Below, piece after piece: positions 1 to 7,760 of a stretch of 15,718 nucleotides of DNA. The stretch comes from Candidatus Latescibacterota bacterium (GTDB taxonomy: Bacteria; Krumholzibacteriota; Krumholzibacteriia; WVZY01; JAKEHA01): NCBI GenBank assembly GCA_022615275.1, contig JAKEHA010000118.1, forward strand, positions 1 to 15,718, written 5' to 3'. Under the pieces are notes generated by a model that made no database searches, was not told the DNA's origin, and saw nothing but the letters and a program-made list of their open reading frames with translations. Positions within the stretch are counted from its first letter, which is position 1; each line of letters opens with the position of its first letter. Both the position numbers and the translations under genes were made by a program.

Positions 1-891
1 AACCGCTTCAGCATCCAGGGCCGGAGCTACAAGGTCATTCCCCAGATCAAGCGCAGCGAACGGCTGACACCGGCGCAGCTCGAGGAGATCCATGTCACCG
101 GCCCGGAGGGACGACTCGTGCCGTTGTCGACGTTTGCGTCGCTGCGCACTACCACCGAACCGCGTGAGCTCAAGCGCTTCCAGCAGCTCAACGCGGTGCG
201 CATCCAGGGTGTCATACCGCCCCCGGTGTCGCTCGACGCGGCCCTGCGCTTCCTCGAAACGGAGGCGGCGCAGATCCTCCCGCCCGGCTATTCTATCGAC
301 TACGCCGGGGAGTCGCGCCAGCTGCGCACCGAGGGCGGAAAATTCCTCGCGACCTTCCTGCTCTCGGCGATTCTCATCTACTTGGTGCTGGCCGCGCAGT
401 TCGAGAGCTTCCGCGACCCCTTCGTGATCCTGGTCGGCTCGGTGCCGCTCGCCATTTCGGGCGCGCTCCTGTTCTCGTTCCTCGGGCTGACCACGCTCAA
501 CATCTACAGCCAGGTGGGACTGATCACGCTGGTCGGGCTGGTGGCGAAGAACGGCATCCTGATCGTCGAATTCGCCAACCACTTGCAGGAAACCGGTGTC
601 GACAAGCTGCACGCCGTCATCGAAGCGGCGGGCACGCGCCTGCGTCCCATCCTGATGACGAGCGCTGCCACCGTGGTCGGCCACATGCCGCTCGTGTTCG
701 CCAGCGGACCGGGCGCGGGTGCGCGCAACTCGATCGGGATCATGCTCGTGAGCGGAATGATCATCGGCACCGTGTTCACGCTGTTCGTGGTGCCCGCGGT
801 GTACATGCTGGTCGCGAAGACGCGCACGCGCGTGGAGACGGAGGCCGAACCGGAAGAGACGACCGCCGAGGTTGCGGTTGCGGCCGCGTAG
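1..891 (+). CDS. RND efflux permease (HAE1/AcrB-like), 3' part
   Basis: The reading frame is open from base 1 to a TAG stop, giving the last 296 residues; the start lies left of the window. The first residues (FSIQGRSYKVIPQ) match the periplasmic porter region of AcrB/MexB proteins. About four or five hydrophobic membrane helices follow, with family landmarks: the LVGLVAKNGILIVEFAN helix, then RLRPILMTSAATVVGHMPL, and a last helix ending FTLFVVPAVY. Known role of the family: proton-driven export of drugs, detergents and other amphiphiles across the inner membrane, as a trimer with a periplasmic adaptor and an outer-membrane channel. Those partners are not in the window and may lie upstream. 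The tail after the last helix is short, acidic and alanine-rich. The substrate cannot be inferred. Family assignment is firm; the visible start-like ATG codons are internal. Confidence 0.95.
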   Translation, partial: NRFSIQGRSYKVIPQIKRSERLTPAQLEEIHVTGPEGRLVPLSTFASLRTTTEPRELKRFQQLNAVRIQGVIPPPVSLDAALRFLETEAAQILPPGYSIDYAGESRQLRTEGGKFLATFLLSAILIYLVLAAQFESFRDPFVILVGSVPLAISGALLFSFLGLTTLNIYSQVGLITLVGLVAKNGILIVEFANHLQETGVDKLHAVIEAAGTRLRPILMTSAATVVGHMPLVFASGPGAGARNSIGIMLVSGMIIGTVFTLFVVPAVYMLVAKTRTRVETEAEPEETTAEVAVAAA

Positions 892-904
892 ACGGAGTCG
901 TCAC

Positions 905-1210
905 ATGATCCCCGATATACCCAACGTCATCGCGACCGTCGTGATCGCGGGCAACATCGCCATCGCGATCGCCGTCTTTCTCGCCTTGTCTCGGGGGGCC
1001 GCCCGGAGCGGCTTGACGCCCGACTCCCAACGCCGAGTCCGTGTCGGTTCGGCTGTCTTCTTCGGCGTGTGGCTGGCGACGGTGTTCCTCTTCGCACCCA
1101 CTTCATCGTCGCCGCCCCCTCCGATCCCTTCGCCGTGGTGGGTGCCCGCCTTCGCGGTTCCGGTTATCGGTCTTGGTGCACGTGCTGGCACTTGCTCGCC
1201 TGCGGGGTGA
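905..1210 (+). CDS. small putative membrane protein, possibly frameshifted
   Basis: This predicted protein of 101 residues is of unknown function. The ATG at 905 is chosen because a GGAG Shine-Dalgarno (894-897) lies 7 bases upstream and a hydrophobic helix (about residues 9-29, ATVVIAGNIAIAIAVFLALS) follows at once. A second hydrophobic stretch is at about 49-64, then a proline-rich turn (SSSPPPPIPSP) and a third short one (VPAFAVPVIGLG). After that the frame degrades to GARAGTCSPAG and stops. From 1170 the next frame reads VLVHVLALARLRG and continues to a stop at 1248-1250, so a lost or gained base near 1169 may have cut off the last membrane segment. The gene starts 13 bases after the RND permease stop and is probably co-transcribed with it. 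The remaining gap to 1352 shows no other gene or clear terminator. Confidence 0.6.
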   Translation: MIPDIPNVIATVVIAGNIAIAIAVFLALSRGAARSGLTPDSQRRVRVGSAVFFGVWLATVFLFAPTSSSPPPPIPSPWWVPAFAVPVIGLGARAGTCSPAG

Positions 1211-1352
1211 GCGCTCCGTGCGCAGGCTCGTCTCGGCCGAGTCCCACTGACGTGTAGACGCGTGGACAGGGCCGTCCGGTTGCGTTACGCTGACACTCTC
1301 ACGCGCGCCGGAACGCCGCCATACCGGCCGGCCGAGTTGCCGAGACTGTCCC

Positions 1353-3116
1353 ATGAACCCCCTTATCCATACCGTGCGCAGGGGTTTGCGCTCCGCGATC
1401 CTCTGCGCCGCTGCGCTCGCGTGCGTCGTTCCCGCCGCGGTGTGGGCCGCGAAGGTCGACTGCGAGGTCGAAGGCGTCGACGACAAGGAGATCCTCGAGA
1501 ACATCCTGGCCGTGCTGTCGATCGTCCGCGACAAGGATCGCGATGACCTGACACCGGCCCGCATCGCGCAACTCCATGGTCGCGCGTCCACCGAGATCCA
1601 GCGCGCGGTGGAGCCGTTCGGCTACTACCACGCCATGGTCAGTGCGTCCCTCGAAGAACGCGATGAAGACACGTTTCTCGCCCGTTACCGCGTACAGCTC
1701 GGCGAGCCGGTGCGCGTGCGTGACGTACGCGTGGGGGTGACGGGTGCAGGTCAGAACCAGCCACCTTTTCCGGATCTGGTCGCGGCGTTTCCCCTCCGTT
1801 CCGGCGACGTGCTCGACCAACGACGGTACACGCAGCACAAGAACGCGTTCGTGAGCGCGGCCGCGGACAGCGGATACTTGGACGCGCGCTTCACCGTGAG
1901 CGTGATCCGTATACACCGTGGTGACAATATCGCGGACATCGCGTTGACGCTCGACACCGGGCCGCAGTACCGTTTCGGCGCCGTGACCTTCGATTCGTCC
2001 GCCGTCGACGAACGCGTGCTGCGCTCGTATCTAACGTTTCGCCCCGGCGAGCCGTTCCGCTATCACAAGCTCCTGGCGTTCCAGTCGGCGTTGGGCGGGG
2101 CGCCCTACTTCAGCCGCGTGGAAGCGATTGCGCGCAAGGACACGGCCGTGAACCACGAAGTGCCCATCCACGTGGGGCTCACGATGCGCCGTCCGCGCCA
2201 CTACGAAGTCGGTGTCGGCTACGGCACCGACACCGGTCCGAGACTCCTGCTGAACGTGGAGTTCCGCAGATTGAACCGGACCGGTCACCGCTACACGGGC
2301 CGGATCAACGTCTCCGCGGTCGAGCTATCGGTCAACGCCGAGTACGTCATCCCGACGCTCTATCCGAAGGTCCACACCTACACCATCGGCGCACTCGTCG
2401 CCCGTCTCGACCCGGAGACGTATACGACCGATCGCCTGGCGGTCGGACCCACGCGCTCGCAGCCGCGCCTTGGCTGGATGGAGTCATTGACCCTCGCGTA
2501 CGAGCGCGAGGAGTTCACGGTCGGGTCCGACGAGGGGACCACGGACCTGTTCATCGCCGGCGCGACCTATCGGCGGAAGCGGGCCGACGACGACATTTCG
2601 CCCACGCACGGACAGCGCGTGGACGTATCGCTGCGCGGTTCGTCCGAAGACGTGCTGTCGTCGCAGAGTTTCTTCTCGTTCACGACGCTGGCGAAGGGAG
2701 TTCGTTCGAAGGGGCGCTTCCGGTTGCTCGCGCGCGTCGAAGGCGGGTGGACGTCGACGGGGACGTTCCGCGAGCTTCCGCCCACGGTCCGTTTCTTCGC
2801 GGGCGGCGACAACAGCGTACGCGGCTACGAGTACCAATCGCTCGGCCCGAAAGACGCAAGCGGTCAGGTGATCGGCGGTCACCTCCTGCTGAATTCGTCG
2901 GTCGAAGTCGAGATCGGGGTCGTCGGTAAATTCGCGTTGGCCGGCTTCTATGACGCGGGCAACGCGTTCGCGTCGTTCGACGAGGGGACGATGGAGCAGG
3001 GAGCCGGCGGCGGTCTGCGTTTTCGGTCACCGGTGGGGCCGATTCGCCTCGACCTCGCGTTCGCGCTGCGCCACGACGATTGGCGGGTCCACTTCACGAT
3101 GGGGCCGGATCTATGA
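1353..3116 (+). CDS. tamA: TamA-like outer-membrane Omp85 protein
   Basis: This 587-residue protein resembles TamA, the outer-membrane half of the translocation and assembly module, which with TamB helps insert some outer-membrane proteins and is implicated in phospholipid traffic. A signal peptide covers about residues 1-33 (basic start, hydrophobic core, VWAAK cleavage region). Three POTRA-like repeats follow at about 36-115, 117-203 and 206-280; the first contains the TamA-typical EPFGYYHA segment. The rest, about 281-587, alternates like a 16-strand barrel. It carries the Omp85 signature around 479-492 (VRFFAGGDNSVRGY) and ends in MGPDL, like other TamA proteins. Length matches the family (about 575-600). 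No strong Shine-Dalgarno precedes the ATG, but the signal peptide starts there. The stop overlaps the tamB start (ATGA). BamA is the alternative, but three POTRAs and the tamB neighbour favour TamA. Confidence 0.93.
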   Translation: MNPLIHTVRRGLRSAILCAAALACVVPAAVWAAKVDCEVEGVDDKEILENILAVLSIVRDKDRDDLTPARIAQLHGRASTEIQRAVEPFGYYHAMVSASLEERDEDTFLARYRVQLGEPVRVRDVRVGVTGAGQNQPPFPDLVAAFPLRSGDVLDQRRYTQHKNAFVSAAADSGYLDARFTVSVIRIHRGDNIADIALTLDTGPQYRFGAVTFDSSAVDERVLRSYLTFRPGEPFRYHKLLAFQSALGGAPYFSRVEAIARKDTAVNHEVPIHVGLTMRRPRHYEVGVGYGTDTGPRLLLNVEFRRLNRTGHRYTGRINVSAVELSVNAEYVIPTLYPKVHTYTIGALVARLDPETYTTDRLAVGPTRSQPRLGWMESLTLAYEREEFTVGSDEGTTDLFIAGATYRRKRADDDISPTHGQRVDVSLRGSSEDVLSSQSFFSFTTLAKGVRSKGRFRLLARVEGGWTSTGTFRELPPTVRFFAGGDNSVRGYEYQSLGPKDASGQVIGGHLLLNSSVEVEIGVVGKFALAGFYDAGNAFASFDEGTMEQGAGGGLRFRSPVGPIRLDLAFALRHDDWRVHFTMGPDL

Positions 3117-6100
3117 CGCGCGCGCTCCGGGTCATCAAGATCGGCCTCGTCGGCGCCGGCATCGCGCTCGCGTTGGCGATCGCGTTGCTCTCGTTCGCGA
3201 TCTTCACCACACCGGGGGCGCGGCTCGTGCTCGCGATTGCAAATCGGAACCACCTGCCGGTGCGCGCGGGCTCCATCGAGGGATCGTTGGCGCGGCGTTT
3301 CGAACTGCGCGATGTCGTCGTGCGTGCGGGACGAATCGAGGCGTGGGTGGACACCGTCAGCGTCGAATGGCGGCCGCTGGCGCTGCGCACGCGGCGCGTG
3401 GACATCGTCGACGCGACGGTTGCGTGCGGGCGCATCGTCGTGCAAGCGAAGGCGCCCGATTCGACGACGTCCGAGGAGAAACCCGAAGGGGACTCGTCGC
3501 AACGCGGTTGGGCGGTCTACGCCGAGCGACTGCGAGTGCGAGATACCTCGCTGGACACGCCGGGCGGTGTTCACCTGTGCGACGTCGACATGGTCGCGGG
3601 CGGCGCGCCGGACGCGTATCGCGCCGAGGTGGCCGCGGTCGGATCGGTCGGGCGGTTGCAGGGCGTGCGCGCGTTCGTGCGCGCGTCGGGAAGCACGGAC
3701 GCCGTCACCGCCGATTCCCTCGACGTACGATTGCTGGGTGGGCTCGTGCGCGGTGATGCCTTCGTGCGCTGGGACCCGGAGGTTTCGTGGCGGGGCCGTC
3801 TCCATGGCGATTCGCTGCGCGTGGGCGAGCTCATGCACCAGCCGGAGGACTGGCTCGGTGCGATCGCTTTCCGCGCGCGCGGCACGGGATCACTGGGAGG
3901 AGACTCGCTGCGCGTCGGGCTCGACGTGGCATCGCTCGAAGGGACGCTGCGCGGGCGTCCGCTCTTCGCGTCGGGCCGGATCGACGTCGATGGCGCGCGC
4001 ATCCGCGCGTCCGAAGCGTCGCTACGATGGGGGAGTGCGCGCGCGAGCCTTTGCGGGAGCATGGCGGAAGTCGCCGACGTGCGGTTCGACGCCGTCGTGC
4101 CGTCGCTCGCGGAGATTCTCCCCCGCGCGCGCGGCTCCGCGGAGGTGCGCGGCCGGATCACGGGTACGCCCTCGCGCATCGAGATCGACGTCGATGCCGA
4201 CGGCCGCAACCTGCGCGCGGGGCGCTTCGACATCCCCAATCTCGACGCCGAGCTGGACGCCACGCTGTTCGCCGACGACTACGTCCCCCACGGCGCTGAA
4301 GTTCGCCGCGCCGACCTGCGCGTCGCCAACGGGCGGGTGCAGACGTCGGGCAAGGTGTCGTGGCGTGACGGAATCGAGTGGGACGCCGCCCTCGACGCGG
4401 ATCGCATCGAGGTCTCGACGCTCACGCCGGCGCGCTGGAATCTCTATGGGCCGGTTTCCGTGCAGGCGACCAGCGAAGGGGCTCGCACGCGCAACGCGTT
4501 GCGCGGCCGTGTATCGATTGCATCGCTGTCGGGGACGCTGCGAGAGCGCGCGCTCGCGGGTTCGGGGGAGGTCTCGGTGTCGGGCGGCGGTGCGGAGATC
4601 TCCCGCTTGCGCATCGCGTGGGGCGATGCGCACGTGAGCGCGGACGGACACGCCGGTGACACACTGGCGCTCGATATCGACGTGGCCGCGCCCGACCTGT
4701 CCATGCTCGCGCCGAAATGGCGCGGCGCGGTGTCGATCGAAGGTAGCGCGCACGGTCCGCGGCGGTCGCCGACCGTCGTAGCGACGTTCACCGCCGACAG
4801 CGTGCGCGTGCGCGATTACGGGGTGCATCGCTTGGACGGGAGCGTCGATGGGACCCTCGCGTTCGCCGCTCCCGTCGACCTGCACCTGGTCGCGTTCGGG
4901 GCTTCGCGCGGAGAAACGTCTTTCGATACCGTGCGCGTCGACGTCGCCGGCCCGCGTGAGGGACACCGGGCGTCGCTCTTGGTCGCGAGAGACGAGATGC
5001 ACGTGGCGATCGCGCTAAGCGGAGCGTACGCAGACTCGGCCTGGACCGGCGCGATCGAGGAGATGCGCTTCGGCCACACCTTGACGGGTGAGTGGAACGC
5101 GAGCGACCGCGCGCCCGTGTACGCGTCGGGCACGCGCGTGCAGGTGGATTCTCTTTCCCTCGTGCGCGACCGCGCGACCCTCACCACGCACGCATCGTGG
5201 CAGCGTGGCGACACCGCGCACGTCGAAGCCGATCTGCGCGGTTTCGAAGTCGCCAAGCTCGCGACGATGCGTGGTTCCGTTCGCACCGTGACCGGTACTC
5301 TCGACGGAGTGCTCGCGGCGACCATCCAGCCGACCGGCCAGATCGATGCGCGCGTCGACCTGACGGCGGGGCCGGGCCGGATTGCGCTCGCGGGGAACGC
5401 GATGGAGTATCGGGGCCGCATTACCGGTACCGCCGACGAGAAAGGCGTGTTCGCGCACGGCGACATCGACTTCGAGCAGGGCGGCCAGAGCCTGGCGCGC
5501 ATCGACGCCGATGTGTCGATCCCCGGATTCGTCGCGGGGCGGGACTCGCTGGGTGCGCAGACGCTTGACGGTCGGCTCGACCTCGAGTGCCGCGACGTCG
5601 GTCCGGTGCTGGCGGTGTTCGCGCCGGGGCTTTCCAAGTCGTCGGGGGCGATCACCGCGAACGCGACTCCGCAAGGCACCGCGGGTGGCTTTCGGCTGGT
5701 GGGGAAGGCGGCGCTCGAACGGGGACGCTTCGAGTTGCCGAACGGGCTGCGCCTGCGCGACGTCGAAATCTCGGCGGTCTCCGACGGGCAGGGGACGCTC
5801 ACGATGAAAGGCCAGGCGATATCGGGCGGAGGGCGCATGACCCTCGCCGCCAGCTCCGCGCGTTCCCAGCAGGGAGGAATCGAAGGAACGTTCACCGCCA
5901 AGGGCGAGCGTTTCCAACTGATCAACCAACCGGAGGCACAGGTCTTCGTATCGCCCGATCTGGAACTTCGGGTCGCGGAGCACAGGGCCGACATCACCGG
6001 CCGCATTCACGTGCCGTTCGCGCGCATCGAGACCGCGCAAGTGCCCTCGTCGGCTGCGTCGTCGTCGAGCGACGTCGTGTTCGTCGAAGACACGCTGGCG

Positions 6101-6850
6101 ACGCAGGCGACCGCGCAGGTGCACACGAAGGTCCTCGTGGCACTGGGCGACAGCGTCACGTTCAACGGCTTCGGCCTGACCGGCCGGCTCACGGGTAGCA
6201 TCGACGTCGAGGACGAGCGCGGCCATCCGACGCGCGGAACCGGCGAGATCCAAATCGTGAATGGAAAATATCGTGCGTTCGGCAACGAGCTCACGATCGA
6301 CCCGGGCCGTTTCGTGTTCGGCGGCGGCTCCATCGACAATCCCGGGCTCGACGTGCGCGCCTATCGGGGCCTGACTACGCAGAACATCATGGCCGGGTCC
6401 GGCGAGATGGTCGGCGTCAACTTGCGCGGCACCCTGCGCCGGCCCGAACTCTCGGTGTTCTCGAGTCCGCCCATGTCGGAGTCCGAGATCATGTCGTACC
6501 TCGTGTTCGGGCGGCCCACGAGCACCGGGTCCAGCAGCGAACAGTCCGCGCTGGCCAGCGCCGCGTCCCTCATCGCCATGCAGCAGGGGACCTCGATCGC
6601 GGGCGACATCGGAAAGAAGTTCTCCCTGGACGACGCCTACCTCGAGTCCGGGCAAGAGGCCAAGGAGACGTCGTTCGTGGCCGGGAAGTACCTCTCACCC
6701 AAACTCTACGTGAGCTATGCGGCGGGCCTCTTCGAGCAAACCAACACCTTCCGGGCCCGCTACTCGCTGACCAACAGCTGGACCCTGCAGGCCGAGAGCG
6801 GCAAGGACAGCAGCACCGACATTCTGTACCGCTTCGAACGCGGCAAGTAG
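3113..6850 (+). CDS. tamB: TamB-like translocation/assembly protein (DUF490)
   Basis: This 1245-residue protein belongs to the TamB (AsmA-like) family: an inner-membrane-anchored protein whose long beta-rich groove spans the periplasm and meets TamA. One N-terminal membrane anchor lies at about residues 8-31, followed by GSIEGSLARRFELRDV, the usual family opening. The middle consists of repetitive beta-strand segments of the kind 'GRIDVDGARIRA'. The conserved C-terminal TamB domain occupies roughly 950-1245, with GFGLTGRLTGSI, NGKYRAFGNELTIDPGRF, SSPPMSESEIMSYLVFGRP (near 1121) and a final TDILYRFERGK. The ATG at 3113 is chosen because it overlaps the tamA stop as ATGA, fitting translational coupling, and because the anchor begins there; an in-frame upstream start at 3080 would only add 11 residues inside tamA. 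The length is close to the usual 1250-1300. Confidence 0.93.
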   Translation: MTRALRVIKIGLVGAGIALALAIALLSFAIFTTPGARLVLAIANRNHLPVRAGSIEGSLARRFELRDVVVRAGRIEAWVDTVSVEWRPLALRTRRVDIVDATVACGRIVVQAKAPDSTTSEEKPEGDSSQRGWAVYAERLRVRDTSLDTPGGVHLCDVDMVAGGAPDAYRAEVAAVGSVGRLQGVRAFVRASGSTDAVTADSLDVRLLGGLVRGDAFVRWDPEVSWRGRLHGDSLRVGELMHQPEDWLGAIAFRARGTGSLGGDSLRVGLDVASLEGTLRGRPLFASGRIDVDGARIRASEASLRWGSARASLCGSMAEVADVRFDAVVPSLAEILPRARGSAEVRGRITGTPSRIEIDVDADGRNLRAGRFDIPNLDAELDATLFADDYVPHGAEVRRADLRVANGRVQTSGKVSWRDGIEWDAALDADRIEVSTLTPARWNLYGPVSVQATSEGARTRNALRGRVSIASLSGTLRERALAGSGEVSVSGGGAEISRLRIAWGDAHVSADGHAGDTLALDIDVAAPDLSMLAPKWRGAVSIEGSAHGPRRSPTVVATFTADSVRVRDYGVHRLDGSVDGTLAFAAPVDLHLVAFGASRGETSFDTVRVDVAGPREGHRASLLVARDEMHVAIALSGAYADSAWTGAIEEMRFGHTLTGEWNASDRAPVYASGTRVQVDSLSLVRDRATLTTHASWQRGDTAHVEADLRGFEVAKLATMRGSVRTVTGTLDGVLAATIQPTGQIDARVDLTAGPGRIALAGNAMEYRGRITGTADEKGVFAHGDIDFEQGGQSLARIDADVSIPGFVAGRDSLGAQTLDGRLDLECRDVGPVLAVFAPGLSKSSGAITANATPQGTAGGFRLVGKAALERGRFELPNGLRLRDVEISAVSDGQGTLTMKGQAISGGGRMTLAASSARSQQGGIEGTFTAKGERFQLINQPEAQVFVSPDLELRVAEHRADITGRIHVPFARIETAQVPSSAASSSSDVVFVEDTLATQATAQVHTKVLVALGDSVTFNGFGLTGRLTGSIDVEDERGHPTRGTGEIQIVNGKYRAFGNELTIDPGRFVFGGGSIDNPGLDVRAYRGLTTQNIMAGSGEMVGVNLRGTLRRPELSVFSSPPMSESEIMSYLVFGRPTSTGSSSEQSALASAASLIAMQQGTSIAGDIGKKFSLDDAYLESGQEAKETSFVAGKYLSPKLYVSYAAGLFEQTNTFRARYSLTNSWTLQAESGKDSSTDILYRFERGK

Positions 6851-6885
6851 GGGTTGCGATACCCAGCAGGCGTCGCCTGCGCTAC
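6847..6885. repeat. nested inverted repeats (GTAG/CTAC, two hairpins) after tamB
   Basis: Seen directly: GTAG (6847-6850, including the tamB stop) is complementary to CTAC (6882-6885). Between them sit GGGT/ACCC (6851-6854 with 6861-6864, 6-base loop) and the palindrome GCAGGCG-T-CGCCTGC (6866-6872 with 6874-6880). Every base except A6865 and G6881 belongs to a stem or a loop, so the piece could fold as a three-stem cloverleaf. No T-run follows on either strand, so it is not a standard Rho-independent terminator. Possible roles are an operator at the promoter of the next gene, a REP-like element (these often carry GTAG at the hairpin foot), or a 3'-end stabiliser for the tamB message. Only one copy is present in the window. 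Confidence 0.45.
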
Positions 6886-6888
6886 AAT
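6883..6888 (+). promoter_or_regulatory. -10-like box TACAAT before the PEP mutase-family gene
   Basis: TACAAT matches the TAnnnT/TATAAT -10 consensus (5 of 6) and ends 7 bases before the ATG at 6896, so transcription would begin at or next to the A of the start codon. No Shine-Dalgarno lies between. No convincing -35 hexamer is seen at 16-18 bases; the palindrome at 6866-6880 occupies that position instead. The fit to leaderless promoters is an inference. Confidence 0.4.
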
Positions 6889-6895
6889 GCCGCCA

Positions 6896-7747
6896 ATGAC
6901 ATCGAACGCCACCCAGAGAGAGAAGGCGGCTAGCCTTCTAGCGCTGCACTCCGGCGGACGCCTGCTCGTTTTGCCCAACGTCTGGGACCCCATTGGCGCT
7001 CGCATCCTGCAGGCGAGGGGCTTTCCGGCCGTCGCGACCGCGAGTGCGGCGACATCGGCTTCTCTCGGATTCAAGGACGGCGAGAGGATCCAGCGCGCCA
7101 CGCTCATCGAAGCCATCGCGCGCATCGCACGCAGCGTGGACGTCCCGGTGACTGCGGACATCGAAGCCGGCTACGGACGCACGCTCTCGGAGCTGGAAGA
7201 GACGATACGCGCGGTGATCGACACCGGTGTGGTGGGCATCAATATCGAAGACGGATTCGAGGACGGGGGCGCGCTGCGACCGGTCGATGAGCAGTGCGCG
7301 CGCATCGCGGCCGTGCGTGCGTGTGCTACCCGCCAAGGCCTGCATCTCGTCATCAATGCGCGCATCGACAGCTTCTACGCGTCGTCCGCGTTTGCAAGCA
7401 CCGACGCAGCCATGGAAGACGCGGTGTCGCGGGCGGCTTCCTACACGAAAGCCGGCGCGGACTGCATCTATCCGCTGGGACCGGCCGACGAGGAAACGGT
7501 GAGAGTGTTGCGGGCGCGGATCGCGGGTCCGATCAACATCTTGGGTTCGCCGACCGCGGCCCCGCTGTCCGTGCTGGAAACCATCGGGGTCAATCGCGTG
7601 AGCTTCGGACCCTTCGTCCAGCGCGCGCTCTTGCGGACGTTCGCGGACATTGCCGACGCGTTGATGAACCGGAAGGATCCGTCGGGGATCAAGGGCATGA
7701 TGACGAGGTACGAGGTCGATGGGTACCTGCTCGATGGCCCGGAGTAG
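6896..7747 (+). CDS. isocitrate lyase/PEP mutase superfamily enzyme
   Basis: This 283-residue protein is a single TIM barrel of the PEP mutase/isocitrate lyase superfamily (PrpB/COG2513 type), whose members break or rearrange C-C or P-C bonds next to a 2-oxo acid with Mg2+. Visible landmarks: VLPNVWDPIGARI near the start, then the metal-binding strand TADIEAGYG (D88, E90, residues 92-94 GYG), GINIEDG (E118, D119) and INARIDSF (N154, R156, D158). The KKCGH-type catalytic cysteine loop of isocitrate and methylisocitrate lyases is absent, so it is probably neither; the closest relatives are usually left as 'PEP phosphonomutase-like' with unproven substrate. The ATG at 6896 is preferred over upstream TTG 6854 and ATG 6887, because the conserved part begins just after it and a -10 box overlaps the upstream region. 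The stop TAG overlaps the -10-like box of the next gene. Confidence 0.85.
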   Translation: MTSNATQREKAASLLALHSGGRLLVLPNVWDPIGARILQARGFPAVATASAATSASLGFKDGERIQRATLIEAIARIARSVDVPVTADIEAGYGRTLSELEETIRAVIDTGVVGINIEDGFEDGGALRPVDEQCARIAAVRACATRQGLHLVINARIDSFYASSAFASTDAAMEDAVSRAASYTKAGADCIYPLGPADEETVRVLRARIAGPINILGSPTAAPLSVLETIGVNRVSFGPFVQRALLRTFADIADALMNRKDPSGIKGMMTRYEVDGYLLDGPE

Positions 7748-7750
7748 AAT
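7745..7750 (+). promoter_or_regulatory. -10-like box TAGAAT before the kinase gene
   Basis: TAGAAT (5 of 6 matches to TATAAT) begins on the TAG stop of the preceding gene and ends 10 bases before the ATG at 7761. A transcript starting from it would have a leader of only about 3 bases. No Shine-Dalgarno is close enough to the ATG (GGAG at 7741-7744 is 16 bases away) and no clear -35 hexamer is visible. It may be chance; the similarity to the arrangement before the gene at 6896 raises the odds a little. Confidence 0.35.
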
Positions 7751-7760
7751 GCACGCGTAA

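Noticed and set aside
1264..1277. GGAC/GTCC hairpin upstream of tamA, as a terminator of the RND operon
   Set aside because: It has a 4-bp stem without a T tract, easily due to chance in GC-rich DNA.
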